NCBI RefSeq assembly: GCF_963678635.1
Contig: NC_087066.1
Coordinates: forward strand, 27,431,801-27,495,800
DNA length: 64,000 nucleotides
Source of the DNA: Symsagittifera roscoffensis
Taxonomy: Eukaryota; Xenacoelomorpha; Acoela; Convolutidae
Reading direction: 5' to 3'
The position numbers and the translations under genes were made by a program. Shown piece after piece: positions 8,472 through 16,505 of this stretch; the first letter of the stretch is position 1; every line of letters starts with the position of its first letter. The notes beneath the pieces are model-generated. The model saw only the letters and a program-made list of their open reading frames with translations, was not told the origin of the DNA and ran no database searches.

Positions 8472-11400
8472 TCAATGGCTTTGGGTATTGGGTATTCTCA
8501 GAACCTTGCAGGTGGTTCTGAAAAAATCCAATTCACGGCTCATCTTCACGTTGCTCAGCTGCTCAGGAGTAGACACGGCTGTCTCCTGTTCACTTGTGTC
8601 CGCGTTAGCCTCCAACCATCTCACTGCCAGCATGGCACTAACCACCACGATTGACACCTGTTGATTCTGATCGGGCAACCCCGTAGAGTACAACTCCTCC
8701 ACGTCCCATACTAGCATCAGATTCCCGCGTTTGGGGTACCAAAACGTCTGCGCCAAGCAGTGGCAAGGATACTCCCCATGGGTTCTCATTATGTTCCTTC
8801 GGGTCCGATACCATGAGGCCCCCAGCAACGGTTCCACCTCCATCATAATTCTGTGTAAATCGTCTTTCTCTTCTATGGTGGGGAATTCAGTGGGTAACGC
8901 TCCACTCGCTTTCTTCTTTTGGAACTCGCTCACATTACCTTCGTTCAATCTCAGGAACTCTTCCCCCACTACGTCTTGCAACTCGCCCTCAGATCTCTTC
9001 GGGACTGCCCGAAAGATCTTCGCCAACAAATTATATGACCTCTCCGACATTCTGGCCAACCGCACGCACTTTGGCACAGAGAAAAGTTGGTCAATCAATA
9101 CCTGCTGCGTCCTCGCATCCATCACCACCATGTGTGTAGGATACCTACTATTGCAATATGGTGCGGAGCTTGAACCCACCAGATATTTTGAACCAGTAGG
9201 TTTATGATAGGCTTCACTATCCTTCAGATTCATTTCATTTTCCAGAGCTTCTCGCCAGCCTCCGATCTTCTGCTCTGTCTGCAATGCTCCAGGGAATACT
9301 TCCACGCTGAGCGACGTCACTAGCTCATGGGCACGCTCCAGGCGCTCAAGCGATTCTATTGAACTCGTCATGCTACAAAATCCCAAGGCTGTGGTCAAGC
9401 TTACATCCGTCACCAACTCCATGCCACTCTTATCCGACATGCTCAATCTTCCGTACAATCGTGCCAGTTGTCGATGCTGCTCGCTCAGCGTAATCAGGCA
9501 GTGTCCCAAGTTGCAAACATGTCCTGCCATTCCACTATGTTGAGCTAAACAGGTGCCTTGCTTCAACCAATTGCTCGATGGACTTTCCTCGGATAGTTCC
9601 GTGAATGGGTTGCTCTTCCGCTTCGTCATCCTCATGGCCAGCAGATGGTGTATCATGGCCAGATCATGCAGACTCGCGTCATCATCCAGGTCTAACCTGA
9701 TATCCGCCGTCATGTCCCAGATTAAACCGGCGTTAGGATGGGGACACCAAGAAGGCTTCATGAGCTCCCACGTGGTTACTAGGCTGGTTTTCAAGGGACC
9801 GTCCCAAGAACCAGAATCAAAACTCACTTGCCCCTTCAGCTCGGGAACCGAGGGTTCGACCACTCGTTCTTCTAAAATAATTCCCAGCTTGGGTTGTTCC
9901 ACCATCAGTATTCCAGTTTCCTTAATCCGTTCGACCCAGAAATTGAGCACTATGACCTGCTCATAGTCTAAGTACGCTTCCCTGGCTTCTTCATTCACGA
10001 AGGGATTATACGCCAACCCCGGTATGCCAGACACATATTGGAACGACTTCAGTTTCCCTAGTGTTGCAAAGTCTTTTTGTCCCCTGACTGTTTCAATCAA
10101 CTCCCGGCTCACTTTCAATTCTTTGTTGGAATACCTTCTCACTTCTTCCAACTTGCGATAGCTCTCCATGTCATTCGACTCCCTATTTGGTAAAATCAAC
10201 GGCATATCCTGATATGGTTCCAGGAGTGCCCTAAGGAAGTTTTTTTCGCAATCAACTCCCTTTTGCCGAATGATCTTTATGCATTCTCCCAAAACAGGAG
10301 TGGGGATACGATCCACCACGAACCTTACAAAGCAAAGGGCATCCTTATGCTTAGCCCAGGCTATCGCAGAATCGTCTTTTGAAATCAACGCTCGCAGGGC
10401 TTCCATCAACTCCAGCTCCTGTTCCTTTGATTTCAAATCATTACTGGCTTCATATTCCGCCTTCTTGATGCCCATCAAGCACCAAGCCAACCGTACTTGC
10501 AGGTCAGTTCTCGTGCACGGATGAGCCAGGTACGCTGCCACCGTCGCAGGTGCATGCATAGTCTCGTCGAAGTATCTTTGGAGGGCCGCCCTCCAAGAGA
10601 TTTCCAGCAGTTTTTCCAGCCCGATTTCGTTCGCCTCTGAGGACATTACCGTGCCGTATTCTTTCCGATTTAAGTTAGAATTCTCCGTTAGCCCTTTCAG
10701 ATATTCCTGCATGGCTCGCTTCTCGCTCCAAGCCATCAGTTGCCCTCTCGCGGAGTTCCTCACCTTCAACATCTCTACATAACCCCCTGCTGGATCTCCC
10801 ATGTGGACCGATTCCGGCACAGTGACTCGACTGTACTCGACCACGTCGAGTTGTCCCTCCATTTTCATCTTGGCCATGTTGGTTCGCGAGGGCCTGTAAT
10901 CTTCAAGTCCTCCAGATCCACACTGACTGATAATCTCCATCTCTAGCTTAGTGTCTGCTAGGGTTCGTGCAGTCTTCTTTGATTTCGTGGCTGTCGTGGT
11001 CAGACCTGCCAAGAGCATAGGGGGTATCAGTTTCTCTTTTTCTCCCCCGGTCAGCGTCGCACAATCTCCTTTCCCGCTCTCGCCTGAACGACCTGCGCTC
11101 GTCAAAGAGGCCACCACTGCGCTGGCTTTTGACTTCACCACTCTCTGGTTCACGGCTCGACTTCCTGTCTTCCCTTTCAGCCGCTTCAGCCGCTTTCTGG
11201 CTCGTCTGACGGGTAATTTCTTCGTGACCGGCTGATCATCGGTACTGTCCTCTGTAACTGACTCGGTCAGAACATCAGACTCCATGGAGTTCATTATTTT
11301 CTCCAGGACCTCACGCATAATGGGTTTATTCAATCCCACCTTTATTATGGACTGCGTCCTATATCGTCGTATCACGTCCCATGACCTTTCCATGAAGTTC

Positions 11401-12059
11401 ACTCGGCTCCAGGTTGCCCCTGTCTTGCTTTCTAGTTCACTTTGGTATCTCTCCCATTCCTCTTCCGGTAGCGTACTCAGGAAGGATACCCTCATTGACT
11501 CTTCCATTTTTCTCCTCCTCGGTGACTCATGGAGCAATCTTTGTGGATCCCTATTTCGGCACTCTCTCGCCTGACTTATTGGGTCCACCGGGGATAAGTC
11601 GGCCGACACCTCCTTTGTAGGGGACATGAAAGACGATGGCGTCATCAGCAATAGACTCCCATCGACTTCCCCGTCGTCGTCTTCACTAAACCGGTACTCC
11701 AGCAAGTCTCTCTCCAACGCTCCTAGATCCGTCTCACCCGGCTTTTCTGTCTTTCCCCCGATGTCGTCATCGTCCTGATCCATCAATTCATCGTCATTCG
11801 CATCAGATTTCGGCTTAGGTCCTGAAGGGCCTTGTCGTGTGTCTACGCCCGAGTCCGGCCGCGCCGATACGGTCATGTCTCCTGCGTGATAAAACAATTT
11901 ATCGTTCACCAGGAATTCCACGGACTCCTCGCCATGTGGTGCCAGGTCCTCTATCGTTATGTATGAGCCTCCTCTGCACTCCTTGGCCACTTCCAGCATC
12001 ACTACTTTCAATTCTCCTGACCATTTCAGTCTTGATAAGTCATCTGTGGGAGTATACAC
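8472..12059 (-). CDS. Large orphan protein, 1195 aa, of element B
   Basis: The longest intact ORF in the window; I do not recognise it. Residues about 80-160 are acidic and disordered-looking, with Asp runs. Residues about 275-305 are a strongly basic patch (RRARKRLKRLKGK) that could be a nuclear or nucleic-acid-binding signal. Residues about 400-1170 look globular and mostly helical, with scattered Cys and His but no zinc-finger spacing. It has no signal peptide, membrane segment, protease or DDE integrase pattern that I can see. It follows the SGNH and unknown segments in the same orientation with frameshifts between them, so all may be one polyprotein. An open frame this long among so many broken ones suggests recent coding constraint. 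Capsid-like, envelope-replacement or regulatory roles are possible and untested. Confidence 0.75.
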   Translation of the reverse strand: MYTPTDDLSRLKWSGELKVVMLEVAKECRGGSYITIEDLAPHGEESVEFLVNDKLFYHAGDMTVSARPDSGVDTRQGPSGPKPKSDANDDELMDQDDDDIGGKTEKPGETDLGALERDLLEYRFSEDDDGEVDGSLLLMTPSSFMSPTKEVSADLSPVDPISQARECRNRDPQRLLHESPRRRKMEESMRVSFLSTLPEEEWERYQSELESKTGATWSRVNFMERSWDVIRRYRTQSIIKVGLNKPIMREVLEKIMNSMESDVLTESVTEDSTDDQPVTKKLPVRRARKRLKRLKGKTGSRAVNQRVVKSKASAVVASLTSAGRSGESGKGDCATLTGGEKEKLIPPMLLAGLTTTATKSKKTARTLADTKLEMEIISQCGSGGLEDYRPSRTNMAKMKMEGQLDVVEYSRVTVPESVHMGDPAGGYVEMLKVRNSARGQLMAWSEKRAMQEYLKGLTENSNLNRKEYGTVMSSEANEIGLEKLLEISWRAALQRYFDETMHAPATVAAYLAHPCTRTDLQVRLAWCLMGIKKAEYEASNDLKSKEQELELMEALRALISKDDSAIAWAKHKDALCFVRFVVDRIPTPVLGECIKIIRQKGVDCEKNFLRALLEPYQDMPLILPNRESNDMESYRKLEEVRRYSNKELKVSRELIETVRGQKDFATLGKLKSFQYVSGIPGLAYNPFVNEEAREAYLDYEQVIVLNFWVERIKETGILMVEQPKLGIILEERVVEPSVPELKGQVSFDSGSWDGPLKTSLVTTWELMKPSWCPHPNAGLIWDMTADIRLDLDDDASLHDLAMIHHLLAMRMTKRKSNPFTELSEESPSSNWLKQGTCLAQHSGMAGHVCNLGHCLITLSEQHRQLARLYGRLSMSDKSGMELVTDVSLTTALGFCSMTSSIESLERLERAHELVTSLSVEVFPGALQTEQKIGGWREALENEMNLKDSEAYHKPTGSKYLVGSSSAPYCNSRYPTHMVVMDARTQQVLIDQLFSVPKCVRLARMSERSYNLLAKIFRAVPKRSEGELQDVVGEEFLRLNEGNVSEFQKKKASGALPTEFPTIEEKDDLHRIMMEVEPLLGASWYRTRRNIMRTHGEYPCHCLAQTFWYPKRGNLMLVWDVEELYSTGLPDQNQQVSIVVVSAMLAVRWLEANADTSEQETAVSTPEQLSNVKMSRELDFFRTTCKVLRIPNTQSH

Positions 12060-12760
12060 CTCGTTCCACGTTTCAGCCGAGACCTCTGGTCTCCTGGAAG
12101 ATAGTGCTTTATCTTTTTCCTACTCCAAGCATCAGGAAATGTGAAGTCAAACTTGTGCGCGGCTGCAACGTTCCAACTGATGAAGCGCGGCTCCATCCCT
12201 TCACTCCACTTCAGCATTCTTTTCTCTGCATCACGAGCTGCTCCGATGCGAGGGGCAATGACGGGAGATGTGACTCCCAACAACATCCTCCTTATCGGTG
12301 GGTATCGTGGGCATTGGTCCGGCAGCGGCCTGGACCCGGAAAGCCACGCTTGCTGGTTCTCTTTCGCGTGTGCGTAGGCTTCTGGCAAGAAATGGACTCT
12401 CATTGCCGCTCCTGAATCTTTCACTACTGGTCTCAGATTCCAAAGCTTCGGGTTAAACTGGTTGTGGGAAAGGTCTTCGCGGCCCATTCGGCACTTGAAG
12501 TTGTTGTTGAAATCCATCAACACCCAACCAGCCCTCTCAGCTGCCTCTGCTCTACCCAATTCAGCACGGAACAATCCACGACTGAGACCAGGTTGACATA
12601 CAACACAGAATTCCTGTATGCCTTGACTTGCACGTCCGGGAACACGAAAGACATCACCGGTCCATACACCACCGTGATGAATTCCCGCAGTCCGTGAATC
12701 AGAGCCAACGGATCGATCCGCATCATGACAGCCAAATCTGTCAGCAAGGACATGCCACAA
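12026..12760 (-). CDS. Downstream polyprotein segment (unrecognised), frameshifted
   Basis: A 244-aa frame whose meaningful part is roughly 12060-12540. There it continues the 12517-12951 frame after one shift and hands over to the 1195-aa ORF after another near 12060-12080. The N-terminal third of the ORF is probably out-of-frame shadow. The true part has no recognised motif. Confidence 0.5.
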   Translation of the reverse strand: MWHVLADRFGCHDADRSVGSDSRTAGIHHGGVWTGDVFRVPGRASQGIQEFCVVCQPGLSRGLFRAELGRAEAAERAGWVLMDFNNNFKCRMGREDLSHNQFNPKLWNLRPVVKDSGAAMRVHFLPEAYAHAKENQQAWLSGSRPLPDQCPRYPPIRRMLLGVTSPVIAPRIGAARDAEKRMLKWSEGMEPRFISWNVAAAHKFDFTFPDAWSRKKIKHYLPGDQRSRLKRGTRCILPQMTYQD

Positions 12761-12951
12761 TACTGCTTACACTCACCCGCATCCCCCGCCACCTTATCTT
12801 CTCCCGTGACACTTCTGTTCTGTTGCAAGAGATATTGGAGCAGGAGAGTCTTCCAGTATTTCAATTTCCTGAGCGAGGCGGTTTTCAACTGCGCGTTGAG
12901 CTCACGACTTGTTCTCTTGAGTTGTTCGGGGTAACGCAACAGCACAAGCAA
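12517..12951 (-). CDS. Downstream polyprotein segment (unrecognised)
   Basis: A 144-aa frame between the 623-aa ORF and the next segment. It begins just after the tandem duplication at 12974-13112, and the frame changes on both sides. The first half is basic and helical with Leu-rich stretches; the second half has hydrophobic segments (VVYGPVMSFVF, SVLYVNLVSVV). No family recognised. Confidence 0.5.
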   Translation of the reverse strand: MLVLLRYPEQLKRTSRELNAQLKTASLRKLKYWKTLLLQYLLQQNRSVTGEDKVAGDAGECKQYCGMSLLTDLAVMMRIDPLALIHGLREFITVVYGPVMSFVFPDVQVKAYRNSVLYVNLVSVVDCSVLNWVEQRQLRGLVGC

Positions 12952-12973
12952 ATCACCCAGTCAACCGTAGGTT

Positions 12974-13112
12974 ATGGCAATCAGGAGTCCATCCAATCTC
13001 AAATCTGCCAACGCTTGGGTGAAGAGGAGTCCATCCAATCAGGAGTCCATCCAATCTCCATGGCAATCAGGAGTCCATCCAATCTCAAATCTGCCAACGC
13101 TTGGGTGAAGAG
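12974..13112. repeat. 53-bp duplication with nested filler in element B
   Basis: The 53-bp sequence at 12974-13026 recurs exactly at 13060-13112. The 33-bp filler between them is itself made of partial copies (GAGTCCATCCAATC). It truncates the 623-aa ORF near 12999. The layout closely resembles the duplication at 2529-2661 in element A. Confidence 0.95.
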
Positions 13113-14870
13113 GTTCGCCGGCCCCTTCACGAAATTCTCATGACCAAATGTCACGTACAGGGCTAATATCAGGCCAAACGACAGCTTCCTGATATCCTTG
13201 ACGAAGCTCGCGATCAGGTTCCGAGATGCCCTCGGATAGCACGTCGACAGGAAGGATGGCGTCCATCCCACTCCCATTCCACCCAAGATGGCATCTGATC
13301 GTTCATATTGTGCCCTTGTGGCCAGTACGTCAGCTTGGAACTTGTCCAACGACATTGTGTTTACATCCTGCATCAATTTCAACATCATACCCCCAGCTAA
13401 CTCCCGGGCATCAAACAAGTTCTTCAGGTACACGTGTATCTCTTTGATCACTGCCGGCGCATGCTCGAACGCGTCCTCTCCCAAGGTGCACAGTCTTGGT
13501 GACAAGTACAACCATAAGTTGTTGTGCGGCTTCCCGCGCAAAGCCATTGCCATGAGATCTTCTTCCGCTGATGTCATGTTTTTCCTGACTGTCCTTCCCT
13601 GCTCATTCTCTGCGTGATCCATCTGTCTGAACCAGAGATCGTCAGCCACCTGTTGTACTAACAGATGATCGTCATCTACCCCTGGTCTTAACTTCAGCAT
13701 TCTGGCGAAGTTGGACAGCTCCAACCCCAGAACCTCATCTAACACCAACCGAGTTGTGCTACAATCTTTGAGTCCCTGTATGGCATTGGAAATATCAGCC
13801 CAAACGGCAGGAAGCTCAGATCGGGATGGGTAATAATTGTTGGGGTCTACCACTCGGTTCGGAGCAGGAATTATCACGTTGAACCGTCCCTCTGCTATCG
13901 TTGTGACCATCGTGTATACAAACTGAAGGGATTCTGGCAATGCAGCGTACCCTGGTGACAACACAAAGACCACCTTCACTACATTTTGGGTGAAACGTTG
14001 TTTTGCTGCTGTTTCTACCTCATTCATCGACGAGAGCAATGTCATTATCGCCTCCCCTATGACCTCGTTGCTCGGGATCGACCCATCCGTCAAACGTGAC
14101 AACAAGCCCCTGCTTTGCAGATGATCATTCGAGGCTGCAACCACTATCACCTGCGGCTCCATGCTGACCACCCTTTGCACAATTATCATCATGCCTATTG
14201 ACTGTCCCCAGTCCAATTTAGGCGCCGTCAAGAAAATCACGTCGGGCCAAAAGAGAGAACGGCGCGTATAGAGATAATCCGAACTGGCCACAATCAGGTA
14301 CTTGGCAGCTTTCATGTCCAAGGGATCATAAGCGGCAAACAGCCCGTCACCGACTGGGGCCTTCAGTTCCCCGTATCTCCTGTCATCTCCATTCACCGTG
14401 GTCACTCGGGGGTAGTCTCTTGAATATTCGCCGGGCGTCTGACCGGGTGGTTTAGCAAACTGCCTGTACATCTTGTGATGCTTGTTATTAGACTTGTTAT
14501 CTGCCTGAAACTTGCATTTACGAGCAGGTGGCGTCAGTTCCCGGGCTCTCTGGCGGACGTCCGTAAGAGACCAGGTATTCAAAGGTCCAAAGGTATTGTC
14601 CTGGGGCAATCCATTCAGGTCTGCGTGCCGGAGCGTAGTCGTGGAGCTGAACTGCTCCTGCTCTGCTAGCAGCCAATCCATACCCGGTATCCGATAAAAT
14701 CGCGACACTGTGGGACTTTCTCCGCCAATCATTTTCATTGCGTCCTCGCGACACGTCAAGGTATTCAAGTTCAACTTCGTTGACATGTCCGTCTTGTACT
14801 GTCCCCAATGACTAGGGTCTGATCGGTTCCAAAGCAGCACGCTGCCTGGTTCAACTCCCTCCGCTGGCAC
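12999..14870 (-). CDS. Downstream polyprotein segment, 623 aa, possible degenerate second SGNH-like domain
   Basis: The ORF overlaps the preceding SGNH frame by 100 bp. At about 14806-14840 the preceding frame reads TLVIGDST, an SGNH block I-like word. After a shift, the present frame gives IFLTAPKL and then PQVIVVAASND, which resembles the strand and Asn of block III, and later VKVVFVLSPG and FNVIIPAPN, which look like alternating core strands. I see no clear Asp-X-X-His pair. The region could be a second, diverged SGNH/Rossmann-like domain with large insertions, or an unrelated alpha/beta protein. The C-terminal 250 residues are helical and unrecognised. The C-terminus runs into the 12974-13112 duplication and is artificial. 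Confidence 0.55.
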   Translation of the reverse strand: MPAEGVEPGSVLLWNRSDPSHWGQYKTDMSTKLNLNTLTCREDAMKMIGGESPTVSRFYRIPGMDWLLAEQEQFSSTTTLRHADLNGLPQDNTFGPLNTWSLTDVRQRARELTPPARKCKFQADNKSNNKHHKMYRQFAKPPGQTPGEYSRDYPRVTTVNGDDRRYGELKAPVGDGLFAAYDPLDMKAAKYLIVASSDYLYTRRSLFWPDVIFLTAPKLDWGQSIGMMIIVQRVVSMEPQVIVVAASNDHLQSRGLLSRLTDGSIPSNEVIGEAIMTLLSSMNEVETAAKQRFTQNVVKVVFVLSPGYAALPESLQFVYTMVTTIAEGRFNVIIPAPNRVVDPNNYYPSRSELPAVWADISNAIQGLKDCSTTRLVLDEVLGLELSNFARMLKLRPGVDDDHLLVQQVADDLWFRQMDHAENEQGRTVRKNMTSAEEDLMAMALRGKPHNNLWLYLSPRLCTLGEDAFEHAPAVIKEIHVYLKNLFDARELAGGMMLKLMQDVNTMSLDKFQADVLATRAQYERSDAILGGMGVGWTPSFLSTCYPRASRNLIASFVKDIRKLSFGLILALYVTFGHENFVKGPANLFTQALADLRLDGLLIAMEIGWTPDWMDSSSPKRWQI

Positions 14871-15472
14871 GCGCTCGTAGACGGTCCGGCTGCTGAAGCT
14901 GGGTTTGCCATGGCAGGCGGGTCGTTCCTCCTAGACACGGTCTGGGAGTTATTCCTGTTCTGATCAACTGATCTCCCGAGTCGGCTTTCAAGCGGTTGTG
15001 TTCTGGGAGGAGGAGCAGTCCCTAGCCTTTCTCTCATGTTTGAGCTCGGAGCGATGGTTGCAGCTGTAGCCGTCTCCGTTGCCAAGGGCCCTAGGCGGTT
15101 GACGAGGGATTCAGGCACGCTTGCCCTTATTCTATTTCCTCCGGTCAAACTGGTCCAAGCCAGAGAACTGGTCGCCCTCGACTCCTGCTCCACTTCCCTC
15201 AACTGTGTCTGAAATACGTCATTGATCCAGTGTCTCCCTTGTTGAGTGTTGAAATGTATCCCATCTCTAGTGAGCGCGATGTGATCAATCATGCGCAACA
15301 TGTTCTCGAGATCCAGAAGTCGCAGTTCGCCAGGGTTGTTTCTCACCAGACTGCGGATCATTTCGTTCCACCGTGTCACGTTGCCATTCATAAAATTTGC
15401 CACTGTGGTGCCCACCATCGGGTTCTGTGGCATCGTCCATAGCACCACAAGCCGGGGCCTATTACTTCTCAT
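14771..15472 (-). CDS. SGNH/GDSL hydrolase domain, C-terminal half, plus linker
   Basis: A 233-aa frame overlapping the N-terminal SGNH frame by 11 bp (15462-15472). It opens with a hydrophobic strand (RLVVLWTMP) followed by a helix, and carries RDGIHFN at residues 69-75. That is SGNH block V, with catalytic Asp70 and His73. Residues about 100-215 are a Ser/Thr/Asn/Pro-rich linker. Together with 15462-15764 it supplies a full Ser-Gly-Asn-His set. SGNH enzymes hydrolyse esters, and esterase domains of this fold are known in ORF1 of CR1-type LINEs, but I know of none as a standard part of Ty3/gypsy elements. The overlap contains ATGAGAAGTAA, so either a -1 shift, reinitiation or an indel joins the halves. 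Confidence 0.75.
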   Translation of the reverse strand: MRSNRPRLVVLWTMPQNPMVGTTVANFMNGNVTRWNEMIRSLVRNNPGELRLLDLENMLRMIDHIALTRDGIHFNTQQGRHWINDVFQTQLREVEQESRATSSLAWTSLTGGNRIRASVPESLVNRLGPLATETATAATIAPSSNMRERLGTAPPPRTQPLESRLGRSVDQNRNNSQTVSRRNDPPAMANPASAAGPSTSACQRRELNQAACCFGTDQTLVIGDSTRRTCQRS

Positions 15473-15764
15473 TTAGTTCGTTCAGGAGGCAGACCAATAG
15501 AGGCTCCAACTTGCTCTCAGGAGTCACTGGGGCTCTCGAGACGTCGTTGGTTCCCAGCATTATTACCAGCGTATCCAGGTGATCTTCGCTCTGGAATTCC
15601 ATCATCTTGATGACCTGAGCCACTGAGGCTCCTCCAAAGGACAGAGTGGTAGTCTGACCATAGACGAAGATCTCATTCAGATCCCTCACCAAACTGTCTC
15701 CTATGATCAAGTGGTGACTCCCTGGGGGAATTACCTGGTCGCTCGTAGCGGGGTTCCAGCTCAT
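15462..15764 (-). CDS. SGNH/GDSL hydrolase domain, N-terminal half
   Basis: A 100-aa frame with three SGNH blocks in order. Block I is LIIGDS, with nucleophile Ser24 (15693-15695). The Gly-rich block II is SFGGAS at about residues 42-47. Block III is MLGTND, with Asn73 (15546-15548). The core strands between them are hydrophobic, as expected. The domain is completed by block V in the overlapping frame at 14771-15472. Upstream is a coiled-coil-like segment. The retention of all four catalytic residues, in a copy otherwise full of defects, suggests function until recently. Confidence 0.8.
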   Translation of the reverse strand: MSWNPATSDQVIPPGSHHLIIGDSLVRDLNEIFVYGQTTTLSFGGASVAQVIKMMEFQSEDHLDTLVIMLGTNDVSRAPVTPESKLEPLLVCLLNELNEK

Positions 15765-15835
15765 GTCATCCAGGCAGGTTCGTGGATTGCTCCGCGGCCA
15801 CTTGCGTGAACTGGTGACGTGCCATCAGATTCTTC

Positions 15836-16282
15836 CTAATGTCTACCACGCAGGACTTTTGAAAGGTTCCGCCATGCGCAGTCCCCGAGGACGCTACCGT
15901 GCGGGGCTGCTCGCTCCGAACTATTGGATGAATGATCACGACGTTGGGAAGGAACGATCCTACCCAATGTCCGCCCAGTGGTTCTGTTGATCTCATCCAT
16001 TGTTGCTCTGGCCACTTGAATAAATGATTCTTGGAACTGGGGAGCGAGATAGGTGTCAGAAGGGTCTGGTGTCGTGTTCCTCTGACTGGGAGCAGACTGT
16101 TGTGTCTGCTGAGGAGCCTCCGGCCCTCTCGATGTACACAGCTCCTGTACTCTTGTCTTGGGGCGTGTGTCGCTGGATCCCTCCGAGGATTTCATTGTCG
16201 CCAGAACTTCCTGTGACACTTGGCTCACCTTTGCCATATACAACTCTTTCAGGTGCTTTATTTCATCCTCCTTGTAGGCCAC
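15836..16282 (-). CDS. Coiled-coil-like N-terminal segment of the downstream polyprotein
   Basis: A 148-aa frame, open upstream to about 16340. The first 60 residues are charged and helical (KEDEIKHLKELYMAKVSQ), consistent with a coiled coil. The middle is Gln/Pro/Thr-rich and disordered, and the C-terminal part is probably out of frame before the SGNH segment. No family recognised. The N-terminal start lies next to the hairpin at 16329-16374, so the original 5' end is lost or unclear. Confidence 0.5.
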   Translation of the reverse strand: MAYKEDEIKHLKELYMAKVSQVSQEVLATMKSSEGSSDTRPKTRVQELCTSRGPEAPQQTQQSAPSQRNTTPDPSDTYLAPQFQESFIQVARATMDEINRTTGRTLGRIVPSQRRDHSSNSSERAAPHGSVLGDCAWRNLSKVLRGRH

Positions 16283-16328
16283 CTGCAGATCTTCGTATTT
16301 CTTTTTCCATTCGACTCTTTCTCGAGCT

Positions 16329-16374
16329 ATCGCCCTCTACTCCTGGAGTTTGGCACACAGGAGTATAGGGCGAT
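16329..16374. repeat. Inverted repeat (hairpin) at the pol/downstream-ORF junction
   Basis: Arms at 16329-16345 and 16358-16374 pair over 17 bp with one mismatch, around a 12-bp loop. It lies 20 bp from the LINE fragment at 16394-16505, where the pol and downstream coding regions meet. It could be a transcription or RNA structure signal, or a scar of rearrangement. Confidence 0.8.
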
Positions 16375-16393
16375 CTCAGAATATCTTTCCTTC

Positions 16394-16505
16394 TGCCTAT
16401 CAGTAACCAAGAAGGATAATAATAACAGTCAGTCACTAGCTTCCAAGGTCAATGAGCGGATTCGTGCTTTCCAGTCTGGTGAAGAAGCCCCAGCCACTCG
16501 CGACC
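16394..16505 (+). mobile_element. LINE ORF1 fragment (112 bp) inside element B
   Basis: The plus strand matches the reverse complement of 28754-28865, inside the neighbouring LINE, with only two or three base differences seen by eye. It therefore lies antisense to element B. It terminates the pol frame, whose last residues (16449-16505) are LINE sequence read backwards. Its short internal nature, without a 3' end, does not look like ordinary LINE insertion; template switching or DNA repair capture is more likely. Confidence 0.9.

Noticed and set aside
9553-14697. Many plus-strand ORFs of 60-190 aa opposite the downstream coding region.
   Set aside because: They are shadows of long minus-strand frames, with no motifs and no conservation argument.
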